Position numbers and translations under genes: made by a program. A stretch of DNA of 8,929 nt. Origin: Actinomycetes bacterium (GTDB lineage Bacteria; Actinomycetota; Actinomycetes; S36-B12; GCA-2699445). Shown here in pieces: positions 1 to 7,287 of the stretch (the first letter of the stretch is position 1; each line of letters starts with the position of its first letter). The DNA lies in the NCBI GenBank assembly GCA_022600255.1, contig JAHZKU010000046.1, positions 1 to 8,929 on the forward strand, in the 5' to 3' direction. The notes under the pieces were generated by a model. The model ran no database searches. It was not told the origin of the DNA and was given only the letters and a program-made list of their open reading frames with translations.

Positions 1-723
1 CCCAATCCGACGGCAACCGGCGGCGTTGCTCGGTTGCGCGCTGCTGGCGTGCAAGTTGAATCGGTGCAGTCCGAACAGGTGCTTGACTTGAATGCACACT
101 GGACGTATGCCATGCAGAACGAGCGTCCGTACATCATCTGGAAGGTGGCCAGCACGCTGGATGGCCGAGTGGCGGCGCAGGACGGATCTTCTCGCTGGAT
201 TACAGGCCCGCAGGCACGGGAGCAGAGTCACGAACTACGTAGGGCTGTCGATGCGGTGATCGTTGGCACAGGGACAGTGTTCACCGATGACCCAACACTG
301 ACCGCCCGTTCTACGAGCGGGCCAGATCCAACAGCACAGCCGCTGCGTGTCGTGGTCGGCCACCGCGCGGTGCCAGCGTCGGCACGGGTCCGGCAAGCTG
401 CCCCCCAAGACCGGTTTGTCCACCTCGCCACCCGCGATCTGGTGGCCGTCAACGAAGCGCTGTTGAGCAGGGACGTGCACTACGCCTTACTGGAGGGGGG
501 ACCGGAGTTGGCTGCTGCGTATGTACGGGCGGGTCTGCTCGCGGAGGTGAGGTGGTACGTCGCCCCTAAGCTGTTGGGGTCCGGCGTAGCGGCCGTGGCG
601 GGAATCGGAATCGATACGATAGCGCAGGCCCCGGAATGGCAAGTGCTAGGGGCAACTCGCGTGGGCGAGGACGTCCGCATGGACCTACGGCCCGTAGGAA
701 TACCGGGCCAAGAGCGGAAGTGA
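1..723 (+). CDS. ribD: RibD, C-terminal part (5-amino-6-(5-phosphoribosylamino)uracil reductase domain); 5' end outside window
   Basis: Partial gene, open from the first base. RibD is normally a bifunctional cytosolic enzyme: an N-terminal zinc deaminase and a C-terminal NADPH-dependent reductase act on the pyrimidine made by GTP cyclohydrolase II. The first visible residues, PNPTATGGVARLRAAGVQVE, match the end of the deaminase domain (DPNP...G.G...L..AG), so the TTG at 34 is not the true start; the frame enters from the left. The reductase domain follows, with RPYIIWKVASTLDGRVA, DGSSRWITGPQAR, the cofactor-binding VGTGTVFTDDPTLTAR, and LLEGGPELAAAYVRAGLL near the end. The zinc-binding half is not seen, so intactness of the deaminase cannot be judged. 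The stop is 3 bases before ribE, which implies co-transcription. Confidence 0.95.
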   Translation, partial: PNPTATGGVARLRAAGVQVESVQSEQVLDLNAHWTYAMQNERPYIIWKVASTLDGRVAAQDGSSRWITGPQAREQSHELRRAVDAVIVGTGTVFTDDPTLTARSTSGPDPTAQPLRVVVGHRAVPASARVRQAAPQDRFVHLATRDLVAVNEALLSRDVHYALLEGGPELAAAYVRAGLLAEVRWYVAPKLLGSGVAAVAGIGIDTIAQAPEWQVLGATRVGEDVRMDLRPVGIPGQERK

Positions 724-726
724 AAC

Positions 727-1386
727 ATGTTCACAGGACTAGTAGAGGAAACGGGGCGCATCACCGCATTGGAGCGACTCAACGATGATGCCGCACGGAT
801 CACCGTTGCTGCCCACTCCGTCTTGGTCGACGTGGGCCTAGGTGACTCAATCGCTGTGAATGGGGTCTGCCTCACGGTGGCGGAGCGAGATGCGCGATCA
901 TTCACCGCTGATGTCATGGCCGAGACGCTCGCCAGCACCAGCTTGGGCCAGTTGGACTTGGACCGTCGGGTGAACTTGGAACGCGCTGCGACAGCCGACA
1001 CTCGACTCGGGGGGCACCTCGTGCAGGGACACGTTGATGGTACGGCCGTCCTGACTTCCATCGCCGAAGCCGAACACTGGCGGGTCCTTCGCTTCGCGTT
1101 GCCGACCGGGCTGGCAAAGTACGTGGCACACAAGGGTTCAATCACAATCGACGGTGTATCGCTGACCGTCTCGGCGATCTCGCCGCCAGCCGGTGACGCG
1201 GCGCCTCCCGCGACAATTGTTGGTGCCGCACCCGGTGAGGGGCGACACTGGGTGGAGGTGTCACTGATTCCGGTGACGCAAGCTGAGACGACCTTGGGTG
1301 GCCTAACGGTCGGCGATCGCGTCAACGTAGAGGTCGACGTGATCGCCAAGTATGTGGCCCGATTGATGGAAGTAGGACAAGGATGA
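727..1386 (+). CDS. ribE: Riboflavin synthase, alpha chain
   Basis: 219 residues. Catalyses dismutation of two 6,7-dimethyl-8-ribityllumazine molecules to riboflavin, the last pathway step. It shows the family's internal duplication of two lumazine-binding barrels: barrel 1 with [10 protein letters not shown] at the N-terminus and [13 protein letters not shown] (39-51), barrel 2 with [11 protein letters not shown] (95-105), [13 protein letters not shown] (136-148) and [12 protein letters not shown] (199-210). F2, S41, C48 and H102 fall at positions known as functionally important in the E. coli enzyme. Two oddities are an extra Ala/Pro/Gly-rich loop of about 15 residues around 152-174, and IPVT at 181-184 where IPHT is common. 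GGAAG at 716-720 is the likely ribosome binding site, 6 bases before the ATG. The TGA overlaps the ribBA ATG (ATGA), suggesting translational coupling. Confidence 0.96.
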   Translation: MFTGLVEETGRITALERLNDDAARITVAAHSVLVDVGLGDSIAVNGVCLTVAERDARSFTADVMAETLASTSLGQLDLDRRVNLERAATADTRLGGHLVQGHVDGTAVLTSIAEAEHWRVLRFALPTGLAKYVAHKGSITIDGVSLTVSAISPPAGDAAPPATIVGAAPGEGRHWVEVSLIPVTQAETTLGGLTVGDRVNVEVDVIAKYVARLMEVGQG

Positions 1387-2873
1387 TCCCCGCAGATCGC
1401 TTGCTGTCTGACCTTGCCAAAGAGGAGGCGAACGCCGAGCCAACCTCGGCACAGGCCGCGGCCATCGCCGAGGTGGCGCTGGATCCGGTAGAGGATGCTG
1501 TGGCGGCTATTGCCGCCGGTGCTGCGGTTGTGGTGGTCGACGACGCGGATCGCGAAAACGAGGGTGACCTGATTTTCGCGGCTGCGCGGGCCACTCCTGC
1601 GCTTACGGGCTTCATGATCCGACATACCTCTGGGGTCGTCTGCGTGCCACTTGAGGGTGCGACGCTGGATCGGCTCGATCTCCCTCCCATGACGGCTGTG
1701 AACGAGGACCGGAAACAAACCGCTTATGCAGTCAGCGTGGACGCGCGCGATGGTGTGACAACGGGAATCTCCAACGAGGATCGCGCCAAGACGATCAAAG
1801 TCTTAGCTGATAGCGCCACCGAACCTTATGAACTCACGCGGCCAGGGCACATCTTCCCACTGCGCGCGGTGGCTGGGGGCGTGCTGCAGCGGGCCGGTCA
1901 CACCGAAGCTGCTGTGGACTTGGCACGTCTGGCGGGGTTCTCCCCGGCCGGGGCCATCTGTGAACTGGTCAACGACGACGGTTCCATGATGCGGGCCCCG
2001 GCTTGCCGCGAGTTTGCCGATGAGCACGGTCTGAAGATGATCTCGATTGCGGACCTGATCTCTTACGTACGGCGCCACGAATCCCACATCGAACGGGTTG
2101 TCGAGACGAGTATGCCCACACGGTTCGGCGAGTTCTCGGCCGTGGGCTATCGGTCCACAATCGACGGCATCGAGCACTTGGCGATTGTGGCTGGAGACAT
2201 CGACGACGGGGAGGATGTGCTCGTTCGCGTGCACTCGGAATGCCTGACTGGAGATGTTATGGGTTCGCTGCGGTGTGACTGTGGGCCCCAGTTGCAGGCG
2301 GCCTTGTCAGCCATCGCGGACGAGGGACGCGGAGTCGTTCTGTATCTGCGGGGGCATGAAGGACGTGGCATCGGACTACTGCAGAAACTGAACGCCTACC
2401 AATTGCAGGATCACGGTCGTGACACGGTGGATGCCAACCTTGATTTGGGATTGCCAGCGGATGCCCGCGAATACGGTACGGGTGCCCAAATCTTGGCCGA
2501 TCTTGGCGTGAAGTCGCTGCGGCTGCTGACTAACAATCCCGCCAAGCGCGCGGGAATGGAAGGGTATGGCATCACCATTTTGGATCGGATTCCATTGATC
2601 GTTGGCGTGACCCCCGAGAACAGTTCCTACCTAGCCACGAAGCGTGATCGCATGGGCCATGAGCTGCTGGTTAGTGTTCCCCTCGGCCAGATGGCAACAA
2701 ACGCCGAGGATCTGCCCGAAAATCGACGCAGCGTTGGCCACGCGAGTGCGGCCGAGGCGGTCCGGGGAGGCGGCGCGCCCGCCGACACCAGGACTAGGTC
2801 TACGCCCGCAGAGTTTGATGACCGCGATAGCGCAGCAGATACCGAACCGTCGCCGAAAAAGGAGCAATCATGA
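1383..2873 (+). CDS. ribBA: RibBA: 3,4-dihydroxy-2-butanone 4-phosphate synthase / GTP cyclohydrolase II
   Basis: 496-residue bifunctional enzyme feeding both branches of riboflavin synthesis. The DHBP synthase domain (about 35-225) has [10 protein letters not shown] (53-62) with the metal/substrate acidic residues, [10 protein letters not shown] (80-89), [19 protein letters not shown] from G172 with catalytic-type H173, and ICELV with E194. The GTP cyclohydrolase II domain (about 230-432) has the zinc site C287-x10-C298-x-C300, [10 protein letters not shown] (323-332) with R328, Y364 in YGTGAQIL, and LTNNPAKR (382-389). Both active sites look intact. There is an N-terminal extension of about 35 Ala/Glu-rich residues and a 64-residue, polar, apparently disordered C-terminal tail (433-496). 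AGTAGGA at 1371-1377 is the likely ribosome binding site. Four-base ATGA overlaps occur with ribE before it and ribH after it. Confidence 0.96.
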   Translation: MIPADRLLSDLAKEEANAEPTSAQAAAIAEVALDPVEDAVAAIAAGAAVVVVDDADRENEGDLIFAAARATPALTGFMIRHTSGVVCVPLEGATLDRLDLPPMTAVNEDRKQTAYAVSVDARDGVTTGISNEDRAKTIKVLADSATEPYELTRPGHIFPLRAVAGGVLQRAGHTEAAVDLARLAGFSPAGAICELVNDDGSMMRAPACREFADEHGLKMISIADLISYVRRHESHIERVVETSMPTRFGEFSAVGYRSTIDGIEHLAIVAGDIDDGEDVLVRVHSECLTGDVMGSLRCDCGPQLQAALSAIADEGRGVVLYLRGHEGRGIGLLQKLNAYQLQDHGRDTVDANLDLGLPADAREYGTGAQILADLGVKSLRLLTNNPAKRAGMEGYGITILDRIPLIVGVTPENSSYLATKRDRMGHELLVSVPLGQMATNAEDLPENRRSVGHASAAEAVRGGGAPADTRTRSTPAEFDDRDSAADTEPSPKKEQS

Positions 2874-3373
2874 GCGGAGCGGGTGCACCACAATCGCAGG
2901 GGCGAGCGCCGGGGCGACGAGTTGCGATCTTGGCCGCCTCATGGCACGAAGATGTCATGGATGGGCTGCTGGCCGGCGCTCGACGATCCGCCCAGGCTAG
3001 TGAGGCCGATGTGGCTGAGTTCCGAGTTCCAGGCGCTTTTGAGCTCCCGGTCGTGGCCAAGCGCGCCATCGCGGCCGGTTTTGAGGGGGTTGTGGCCCTA
3101 GGCGTCGTGATCCGGGGTGGGACACCCCACTTCGAGTACGTGAGCCAAGCCGTCACCAGCGGTCTCACCCAAGTCGCGGCCGAGACTGGCGTGCCGGTGG
3201 GTTTTGGTGTGCTGACATGTGACGACGAAGCTCAGGCGCTGGACCGAGCCGGTCTGCCAGGCAGCAGCGAGGATAAGGGCGCCGAAGCCTTCGACGCCGT
3301 CGTGTCCACTCTCACAACGCTGAATGAACTCAGTTACGGTCAGCGACCGTACCCTGGTTTTACACCCGCATAG
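2870..3373 (+). CDS. ribH: 6,7-dimethyl-8-ribityllumazine synthase
   Basis: 167 residues. Condenses the pyrimidine from the RibD branch with the butanone phosphate from RibBA; family members assemble as pentamers or 60-mer capsids. Motifs in order: [19 protein letters not shown], with W25 at the usual aromatic substrate-stacking position; [32 protein letters not shown] with catalytic-type H87; [20 protein letters not shown] with phosphate-binding R126; and [11 protein letters not shown]. The length is normal, with a short polar N-terminal tail. The start is fixed by AAGGAG at 2859-2864, five bases from the ATG, and by the ATGA overlap with the ribBA stop. It is followed after 13 bases by hisE. 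Confidence 0.97.
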   Translation: MSGAGAPQSQGRAPGRRVAILAASWHEDVMDGLLAGARRSAQASEADVAEFRVPGAFELPVVAKRAIAAGFEGVVALGVVIRGGTPHFEYVSQAVTSGLTQVAAETGVPVGFGVLTCDDEAQALDRAGLPGSSEDKGAEAFDAVVSTLTTLNELSYGQRPYPGFTPA

Positions 3374-3386
3374 ATCAGGAGCTGTT

Positions 3387-3650
3387 GTGAAGACCTTCGA
3401 GGACCTCTTCGCTGAGCTGACCCAACGCAATCTTGCGCGCCCTAGCGGCTCACGTACGGTGGAACTCCTGGAGGCTGGCAATCATGCGATCGGGAAGAAG
3501 ATCGTGGAAGAGGCCGCCGAAGTTTGGATGGCCGCCGAGCACGAAGGGGCGGAGCACACGGCGGAGGAAATCTCCCAGTTGCTCTACCACCTGCAAGTGT
3601 TGATGGTGGCAAACAATATCGACCTTGCGGACGTCTATCGACATCTGTAG
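3387..3650 (+). CDS. hisE: Phosphoribosyl-ATP pyrophosphohydrolase
   Basis: 87 residues from a GTG start. Hydrolyses phosphoribosyl-ATP to phosphoribosyl-AMP and pyrophosphate, step 2 of histidine synthesis. It is an all-alpha MazG-like protein; [13 protein letters not shown] (41-53) and [14 protein letters not shown] (60-73) carry the acidic metal-binding residues. The EEISQLLY form agrees with what I recall of actinobacterial HisE proteins. The GTG at 3387 is chosen because [10 protein letters not shown] is the usual N-terminus and AGGAG (3377-3381) lies five bases upstream. An in-frame ATG at 3324 would overlap ribH and add residues the family lacks. The gap to ribH is 13 bases and to hisG 44 bases. 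HisE is separate here, not fused to HisI. Confidence 0.94.
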   Translation: MKTFEDLFAELTQRNLARPSGSRTVELLEAGNHAIGKKIVEEAAEVWMAAEHEGAEHTAEEISQLLYHLQVLMVANNIDLADVYRHL

Positions 3651-3660
3651 CCCAGGCTGC

Positions 3661-3694
3661 GGGGGATAATCATGGTGAACAGAGGGACTTTGGA
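3661..3694 (+). promoter_or_regulatory. hisE-hisG spacer with possible weak internal promoter
   Basis: This is the widest gap inside the rib-his cluster (44 bases in total). GATAAT at 3665-3670 matches five of six bases of a -10 hexamer, but no convincing -35 lies at the right distance. It could give hisG some independent expression; this is weak inference. Confidence 0.2.
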
Positions 3695-4540
3695 ATGCTG
3701 AAGATCGCACTGCCCAACAAGGGGCAACTGGCCGAGCCAGCGCGCAGAATGCTGACTGAGGCGGGGTATCGCAAGAGCCGCAACGCTAGAGATCTTGTTG
3801 TCCGCGACGTGGAGAACGAGGTGGAGTTCTACCTCCTGCGACCCAAGGACATTGCCACCTATGTGGCCTCGGGTACGTTGGACGCCGGCATCACCGGTCG
3901 CGACATGCTGTTGGACTCTGGGGAGCAAGCCGACGAATTGCTGCAGCTGGGTTTTGCCCCCTCCCGGTTCTTTCTCGCCGCCCCAATGGGCAAGTACCAT
4001 AGCCTGGCAGATTTTGCCGGAGCACGAGTAGCAACCTCCTACGCCAATCTGCTGGCGAGCCATTTTGCGCAGGCCGACGTGGCCGCCGAGGTGGTGCACC
4101 TCGATGGTGCGGTGGAAAACGCCGTAGCGCTAGGCGTAGCCGACGCGATCGCGGACGTGGTCGACACTGGCACTACCCTGCGGCTGGCGGGACTGGAAAC
4201 GATTGGAGACCCCATCCTCTCCTCGGAGGCCGTGCTGATTCGCCGAGAGGGTGCGCCCACAGACCGGGAAGTTGTTCGTTTCGTGCGACGTCTCCAGGGA
4301 GTGCTGACCGCACGCGCTTACGTGTTGATGGACTACGACATCCCCTCGGATTTGGTTGCGGCCGCATGCGCGATCACGCCGGGCATCGAGTCACCCACCG
4401 TGTCGTCGCTACACGACACCGGATGGGCCGCCGTCCGGTCGGCGGTGCTGCAGTCCGAAGTTCACAAGGTGATGGATCAGCTGGCCGACATGGGTGGGCG
4501 CGGCATCTTGGTTACCCCGATATCGGCTTGCAGGTTGTGA
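3695..4540 (+). CDS. hisG: ATP phosphoribosyltransferase, long form with regulatory domain
   Basis: 281 residues. First enzyme of histidine synthesis: ATP + PRPP give phosphoribosyl-ATP. The start at 3695 gives the canonical MLKIALPNKGQL; an open frame runs upstream through hisE but that extension has no family similarity. Landmarks are GITGRDML (65-72) and the PRPP-binding loop DVVDTGTTL (154-162), followed by a C-terminal domain of about 70 residues (MDYDIP at 212-217, TPGIESPTVSSL at 228-239). That domain is the ACT-like histidine-feedback module of the long, HisZ-independent class, so the enzyme is probably inhibited by histidine. AGAGGGA at 3681-3687 is a plausible ribosome binding site. 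The stop is 4 bases before the next gene. Confidence 0.96.
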   Translation: MLKIALPNKGQLAEPARRMLTEAGYRKSRNARDLVVRDVENEVEFYLLRPKDIATYVASGTLDAGITGRDMLLDSGEQADELLQLGFAPSRFFLAAPMGKYHSLADFAGARVATSYANLLASHFAQADVAAEVVHLDGAVENAVALGVADAIADVVDTGTTLRLAGLETIGDPILSSEAVLIRREGAPTDREVVRFVRRLQGVLTARAYVLMDYDIPSDLVAAACAITPGIESPTVSSLHDTGWAAVRSAVLQSEVHKVMDQLADMGGRGILVTPISACRL

Positions 4541-4544
4541 CGCG

Positions 4545-5429
4545 ATGAGTGCTTGGATCGATGAAATGCCCCAGGAAACACCAAAAACGAGCAGGCCGGA
4601 TTTGTCCGCCGTGCCGCCACTGCCGGATACCGCCAAGGTCGAAGGCCCTGGCCGGGTGGCGCGGCGCGGAGCCGGCTTGGCCTTGCTGGGGTTGACCAGC
4701 GCCAGCCGCTTCATGGCCGGCCACCCCGAGCCGCTCAGTTCAACAGCTCAAGAACTGCCCGCCCGCCCCAGCCTCGACGTGGCGCTGGGGCTAGTTGATG
4801 TGGGCCTTGAGGTGGCCGAGACCCTCAGCGACACCGTGTCTGCCATTCTGGGTCCGCTGATCGCCCGCACGGTAGATCCAGCGTTGGCCCCGGCGCGGGG
4901 GATGAGCCGCACGACTGTTGCGGCATTGGGTGCCATGACGCGGCCATTGGCCCGGCGCGGTTCCCGACTGCGCGCCGAGGCGGAGGCGGAAGCCATTGCC
5001 ACAGTGAGTGCAGTGCTACCCGCCAGCATGGAAATTGTGCTGGACCAGGTCGATCTGACTGATCAGGCGATCGACCGTGTGGATATCGAACGGGTCATGA
5101 CCGCAGCTTTTAATGATGTGGACATGGAAGGCCTCATGATTGACAACGTGGATCTGAGCCGGATCGTGCTGGCCAGTCTGAGTCAAGTGGATCTGACGGA
5201 AGTGGCCCTAAACGAGTTGGATCTAGAGCGGGTTGTGATGGCGACCCTAGACCAGGTCGACATCTTGAGCATCGCCCGTGACCAAGTCGATCCGGTCCGA
5301 GTGGCGGCCTACCTCCGCGATAATGTCGATCTGGCCGAGGTGTTGCGTACTGCCCCCAGCGATGCCGTGCGCGGGGTCTTTGACACGGTCGGCAAGATGG
5401 TGCCAGGCCGAAGCCAGCCGCTATCCTAA
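4545..5429 (+). CDS. Unrecognised protein with alternating 10/13-residue Val-Asp repeats
   Basis: 294 residues, function unknown. Three parts are visible. Residues 1-40 are polar and Pro-rich, probably unstructured. Residues 41-160 are Ala/Leu/Val/Arg-rich, with short hydrophobic stretches (GAGLALLGLTS; VSAILGPLIA) too short or too interrupted to be clear membrane spans; no signal peptide is seen. Residues 168-271 are a tandem repeat: x-(V/L)-D recurs with Asp at 170, 180, 193, 203, 216, 226, 239, 249 and 262, so spacing alternates exactly 10, 13, 10, 13. This makes a 23-residue unit present about 4.5 times. The tail VLRTAPSDAVRGVFDTVG is a likely cap. From memory it resembles Val-Asp repeats in some actinobacterial RDD-type proteins, unverified. 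The start at ATG 4545 lies 4 bases after the hisG stop and has only a weak CAGG at 4531-4534, so coupled translation is likely. It is followed after 4 bases by the heme oxygenase gene. Confidence 0.85.
   Translation: MSAWIDEMPQETPKTSRPDLSAVPPLPDTAKVEGPGRVARRGAGLALLGLTSASRFMAGHPEPLSSTAQELPARPSLDVALGLVDVGLEVAETLSDTVSAILGPLIARTVDPALAPARGMSRTTVAALGAMTRPLARRGSRLRAEAEAEAIATVSAVLPASMEIVLDQVDLTDQAIDRVDIERVMTAAFNDVDMEGLMIDNVDLSRIVLASLSQVDLTEVALNELDLERVVMATLDQVDILSIARDQVDPVRVAAYLRDNVDLAEVLRTAPSDAVRGVFDTVGKMVPGRSQPLS
5046..5357 (+). repeat. Coding tandem repeat, 69-base period (23 residues), about 4.5 units
   Basis: Encodes the Val-Asp repeats of the preceding entry. Each unit is a 10-residue half (for example QVDLTEVALN) plus a 13-residue half (for example ELDLERVVMATLD). 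All nine Asp codons are kept while the DNA between them has diverged, so this is an old, protein-level repeat under selection and not a recent DNA expansion. Confidence 0.8.
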
Positions 5430-5433
5430 CCCG

Positions 5434-5751
5434 ATGACCTTCGTAGCGATCAACGTGATCCAAGTTCCGGCCGATAAAGCGTCCATTCTTGAGGAGCGCT
5501 TCTCGGCGCGGAAGGGCGCGGTGGACCAAGCCCCCGGTTTCCAGAGTTTCGAACTATTGCGGCCGGTCGCAGGCCAAGATGACTACCTAGTGATAACGCG
5601 CTGGGACCAGGAAGCAGACTTCGCAGCCTGGCAGGCCTCGGAATCTTTCGAACGCGGCCATCAGTCAGATCCCTCGGGGGCCGGCAAACAACGACCGGTC
5701 GCGAGTTCGGCAACCCTATGGACCTTCGCCGTGGTGCAGGAATCCGCCTGA
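5434..5751 (+). CDS. Heme-degrading monooxygenase, IsdG/MhuD-type (ABM fold)
   Basis: 105 residues, the same length as Mycobacterium tuberculosis MhuD and with clear similarity along its length (INVIQVPADKASILEERF; APGFQSFELLRPVAGQDDYLVITRW). It is a predicted small dimeric ferredoxin-like enzyme that opens heme and releases iron in the cytosol. The family's residues are present: N7, W66, and H76 as probable heme ligand. The H76 spacing is that of staphylococcal IsdI; MhuD has H75. The start at ATG 5434 reproduces the usual N-terminus with Asn at position 7. It has no clear ribosome binding site and sits 4 bases after the previous stop, so translation probably relies on coupling. A generic antibiotic-biosynthesis-type monooxygenase is the alternative, but the Asn/Trp/His set argues for heme. 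It is the last gene of the rib-his cluster. Confidence 0.85.
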   Translation: MTFVAINVIQVPADKASILEERFSARKGAVDQAPGFQSFELLRPVAGQDDYLVITRWDQEADFAAWQASESFERGHQSDPSGAGKQRPVASSATLWTFAVVQESA

Positions 5752-5767
5752 CCAGACAGTTCACCCC

Positions 5768-5795
5768 GTTCCTGCCGGAACTCTCAAGGGGCCCC
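5768..5795 (+). terminator. Possible weak terminator after the heme oxygenase gene
   Basis: GTTCC-TGCC-GGAAC (5768-5781) is a perfect 5-bp stem with a 4-base loop, followed by the palindrome GGGGCCCC (5788-5795). There is no T run, so intrinsic termination is uncertain. It is placed where the long operon would be expected to end. Confidence 0.3.
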
Positions 5796-5860
5796 GGAGT
5801 GGTCCCGCGCCCGGCCAGATGATGGGGGCAGACCATCGGCGGGCATCGGTTGGCTCCCTG

Positions 5861-5904
5861 CGTTGTCGCGCAACGGGATGCCGGGCGCTTGTAGCGTGGC
5901 TGAC
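5861..5904 (+). promoter_or_regulatory. Candidate eutBC promoter and small palindrome
   Basis: TAGCGT at 5892-5897 fits the actinobacterial -10 pattern TANNNT and sits 7 bases before the eutB ATG at 5905, the geometry of a leaderless transcript. No good -35 is seen about 17 bases upstream (CGCAAC). CGTTG-TCGCG-CAACG (5861-5875) is a 5-bp inverted repeat where a regulator could bind. I looked for cobalamin riboswitch hallmarks across 5752-5904 and found none that are convincing. Confidence 0.3.
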
Positions 5905-7287
5905 ATGGCCCAGTACCACGCCAGGGTCGCTGGCCGGCAGTACACGTTTGCGTCGTTGGCGACGCTGTTGGCGAAAGCCACGCCAGCCCGGTCTGGCGAT
6001 CAGCTAGCAGGGTTGAGTGCTGCGTCGGACGCCGAACGGGTAGCGGCGCAAATCGCCCTCAGCGAAGTCGGGCTAGCCGAAATTCTCGCTAATCCCGTGA
6101 TCCCCTATGAATCCGATGAGGTCACGCGACTGATCGTCGATACACATCAGGCAGCGGCCTTCGCGCCCATCGCATCCATGACCGTCGGCGAGTTTCGAGA
6201 CTTCCTGCTCGACTACGCCACGACCGGCGATGTCCTGAGGGATCTGGCAGGGGGAATCACGCCAGAAATGAGCGCTGCGGTTAGCAAACTGATGCGCAAC
6301 CAAGACCTCATTGCGGTGGCGGCGAAGTGTCACGTCACGACGGCGTTTCGCAACACAATCGGCCAGCCCGGTCGGCTCTCGGCGCGGCTGCAACCCAATC
6401 ACGCCACGGACGATCCGCTGGGGGTGGCTATCTCGGTGTTGGACGGGCTGCTATTCGGAATCGGTGACGCGGTGATCGGCATCAATCCCGCCACCGACGA
6501 GCTACCCAAGGTTGTTGAGTTACTCAAGATGCTCGATGACATCATCGCGAGGTATCAAATCCCCACGCAATCGTGTGTCCTGACCCATGTCACCAACAGC
6601 GTGGCCGCCATTGAGGCCGGGGCACCTGTTGACCTAGTGTTCCAATCCATCGCCGGCACCCAGGCCGCCAACCGCAGCTTCGGAATCGACCTAGCGTTGC
6701 TGGCCGAAGCGCAGCAGGCTGCGCAGTCGCTGCAACGGGGCACTGTGGGTGGCAACCTCATGTACTTCGAGACCGGCCAAGGGTCCTGCCTGTCTGCAGA
6801 CGCCCACCAGGGCATCGACCAGCAAACCCTGGAGGCGCGCGCCTACGGTGTGGCGCGAGCATTTGATCCCTTGCTAGTCAACACAGTGGTGGGGTTCATC
6901 GGCCCCGAGTACCTGTTCAACGGCAAGCAGATTCGGCGAGCGGGGTTGGAAGACCATTTCTGCGGCAAACTGCTAGGTCTGCCGATGGGCTGCGACGTCT
7001 GTTACACCAACCACGCCGATGCCGACCAAAACGACTCCGACGATCTGTTGACGCTCTTAACCGCCGCCGGCTGTACTTTCTTCATGGGGGTGCCAGGTGC
7101 AGACGACGTGATGTTGGAGTACCAGTCGACCAGCTTTCATGACATCGCGTACGCACGAGAACTCTTCGGCTTGCAACCGGCGCCGGAGTTTGCCGCTTGG
7201 CTCCTGCAGCAGGGCATCATCGCTGATGATGGCCGACTGCAGGAGATTGCGGCGGGTCATCAGCTCCTAGAACTGCTGGGCGCGTGA
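5905..7287 (+). CDS. eutB: Ethanolamine ammonia-lyase, large (catalytic) subunit
   Basis: 460 residues (E. coli EutB 453). With EutC it converts ethanolamine to acetaldehyde and ammonia by an adenosylcobalamin radical mechanism. The TIM-barrel active-site residues known in E. coli are all present: R161 and Q163 (SARLQPN), N194 (GINPATDE), E289 (YFETGQGS), F331 (GFIGPEYLFN) and D364 (MGCDVCYTN). The N-terminal RSGDQLAGLSAASDAERVAAQ is also typical. The start at 5905 aligns with the E. coli N-terminus; GTG 5896 and ATG 5878 are in-frame alternatives. There is no clear ribosome binding site, consistent with leaderless translation. It overlaps eutC by 4 bases (GTGA). No reactivase (eutA), adenosyltransferase or microcompartment gene is seen in the window, so it probably works as a free cytosolic enzyme for nitrogen or carbon supply. 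Confidence 0.97.
   Translation: MAQYHARVAGRQYTFASLATLLAKATPARSGDQLAGLSAASDAERVAAQIALSEVGLAEILANPVIPYESDEVTRLIVDTHQAAAFAPIASMTVGEFRDFLLDYATTGDVLRDLAGGITPEMSAAVSKLMRNQDLIAVAAKCHVTTAFRNTIGQPGRLSARLQPNHATDDPLGVAISVLDGLLFGIGDAVIGINPATDELPKVVELLKMLDDIIARYQIPTQSCVLTHVTNSVAAIEAGAPVDLVFQSIAGTQAANRSFGIDLALLAEAQQAAQSLQRGTVGGNLMYFETGQGSCLSADAHQGIDQQTLEARAYGVARAFDPLLVNTVVGFIGPEYLFNGKQIRRAGLEDHFCGKLLGLPMGCDVCYTNHADADQNDSDDLLTLLTAAGCTFFMGVPGADDVMLEYQSTSFHDIAYARELFGLQPAPEFAAWLLQQGIIADDGRLQEIAAGHQLLELLGA

Noticed and set aside
480..1718. Long open frame (412 codons) on the minus strand across ribD, ribE and ribBA
   Set aside because: It is entirely antisense to three clear enzyme genes, low-complexity in Arg/Ser/Thr/Pro, and matches no family; such frames are common opposite GC-rich genes.
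3324..3386. ATG start for hisE at 3324
   Set aside because: It would overlap ribH by 50 bases and add 21 residues not expected in HisE; GTG 3387 has a well-spaced AGGAG.
3524..3694. Upstream in-frame extension of hisG into hisE
   Set aside because: The extension overlaps hisE coding sequence, lacks HisG similarity, and the canonical MLKIALPNKG start lies at 3695.
5752..5904. Cobalamin riboswitch before eutB, or its reverse complement
   Set aside because: Some C/G-rich strings recall B12-box fragments, including CTGCCCCC on the minus strand, but no ordered set of core motifs is present.
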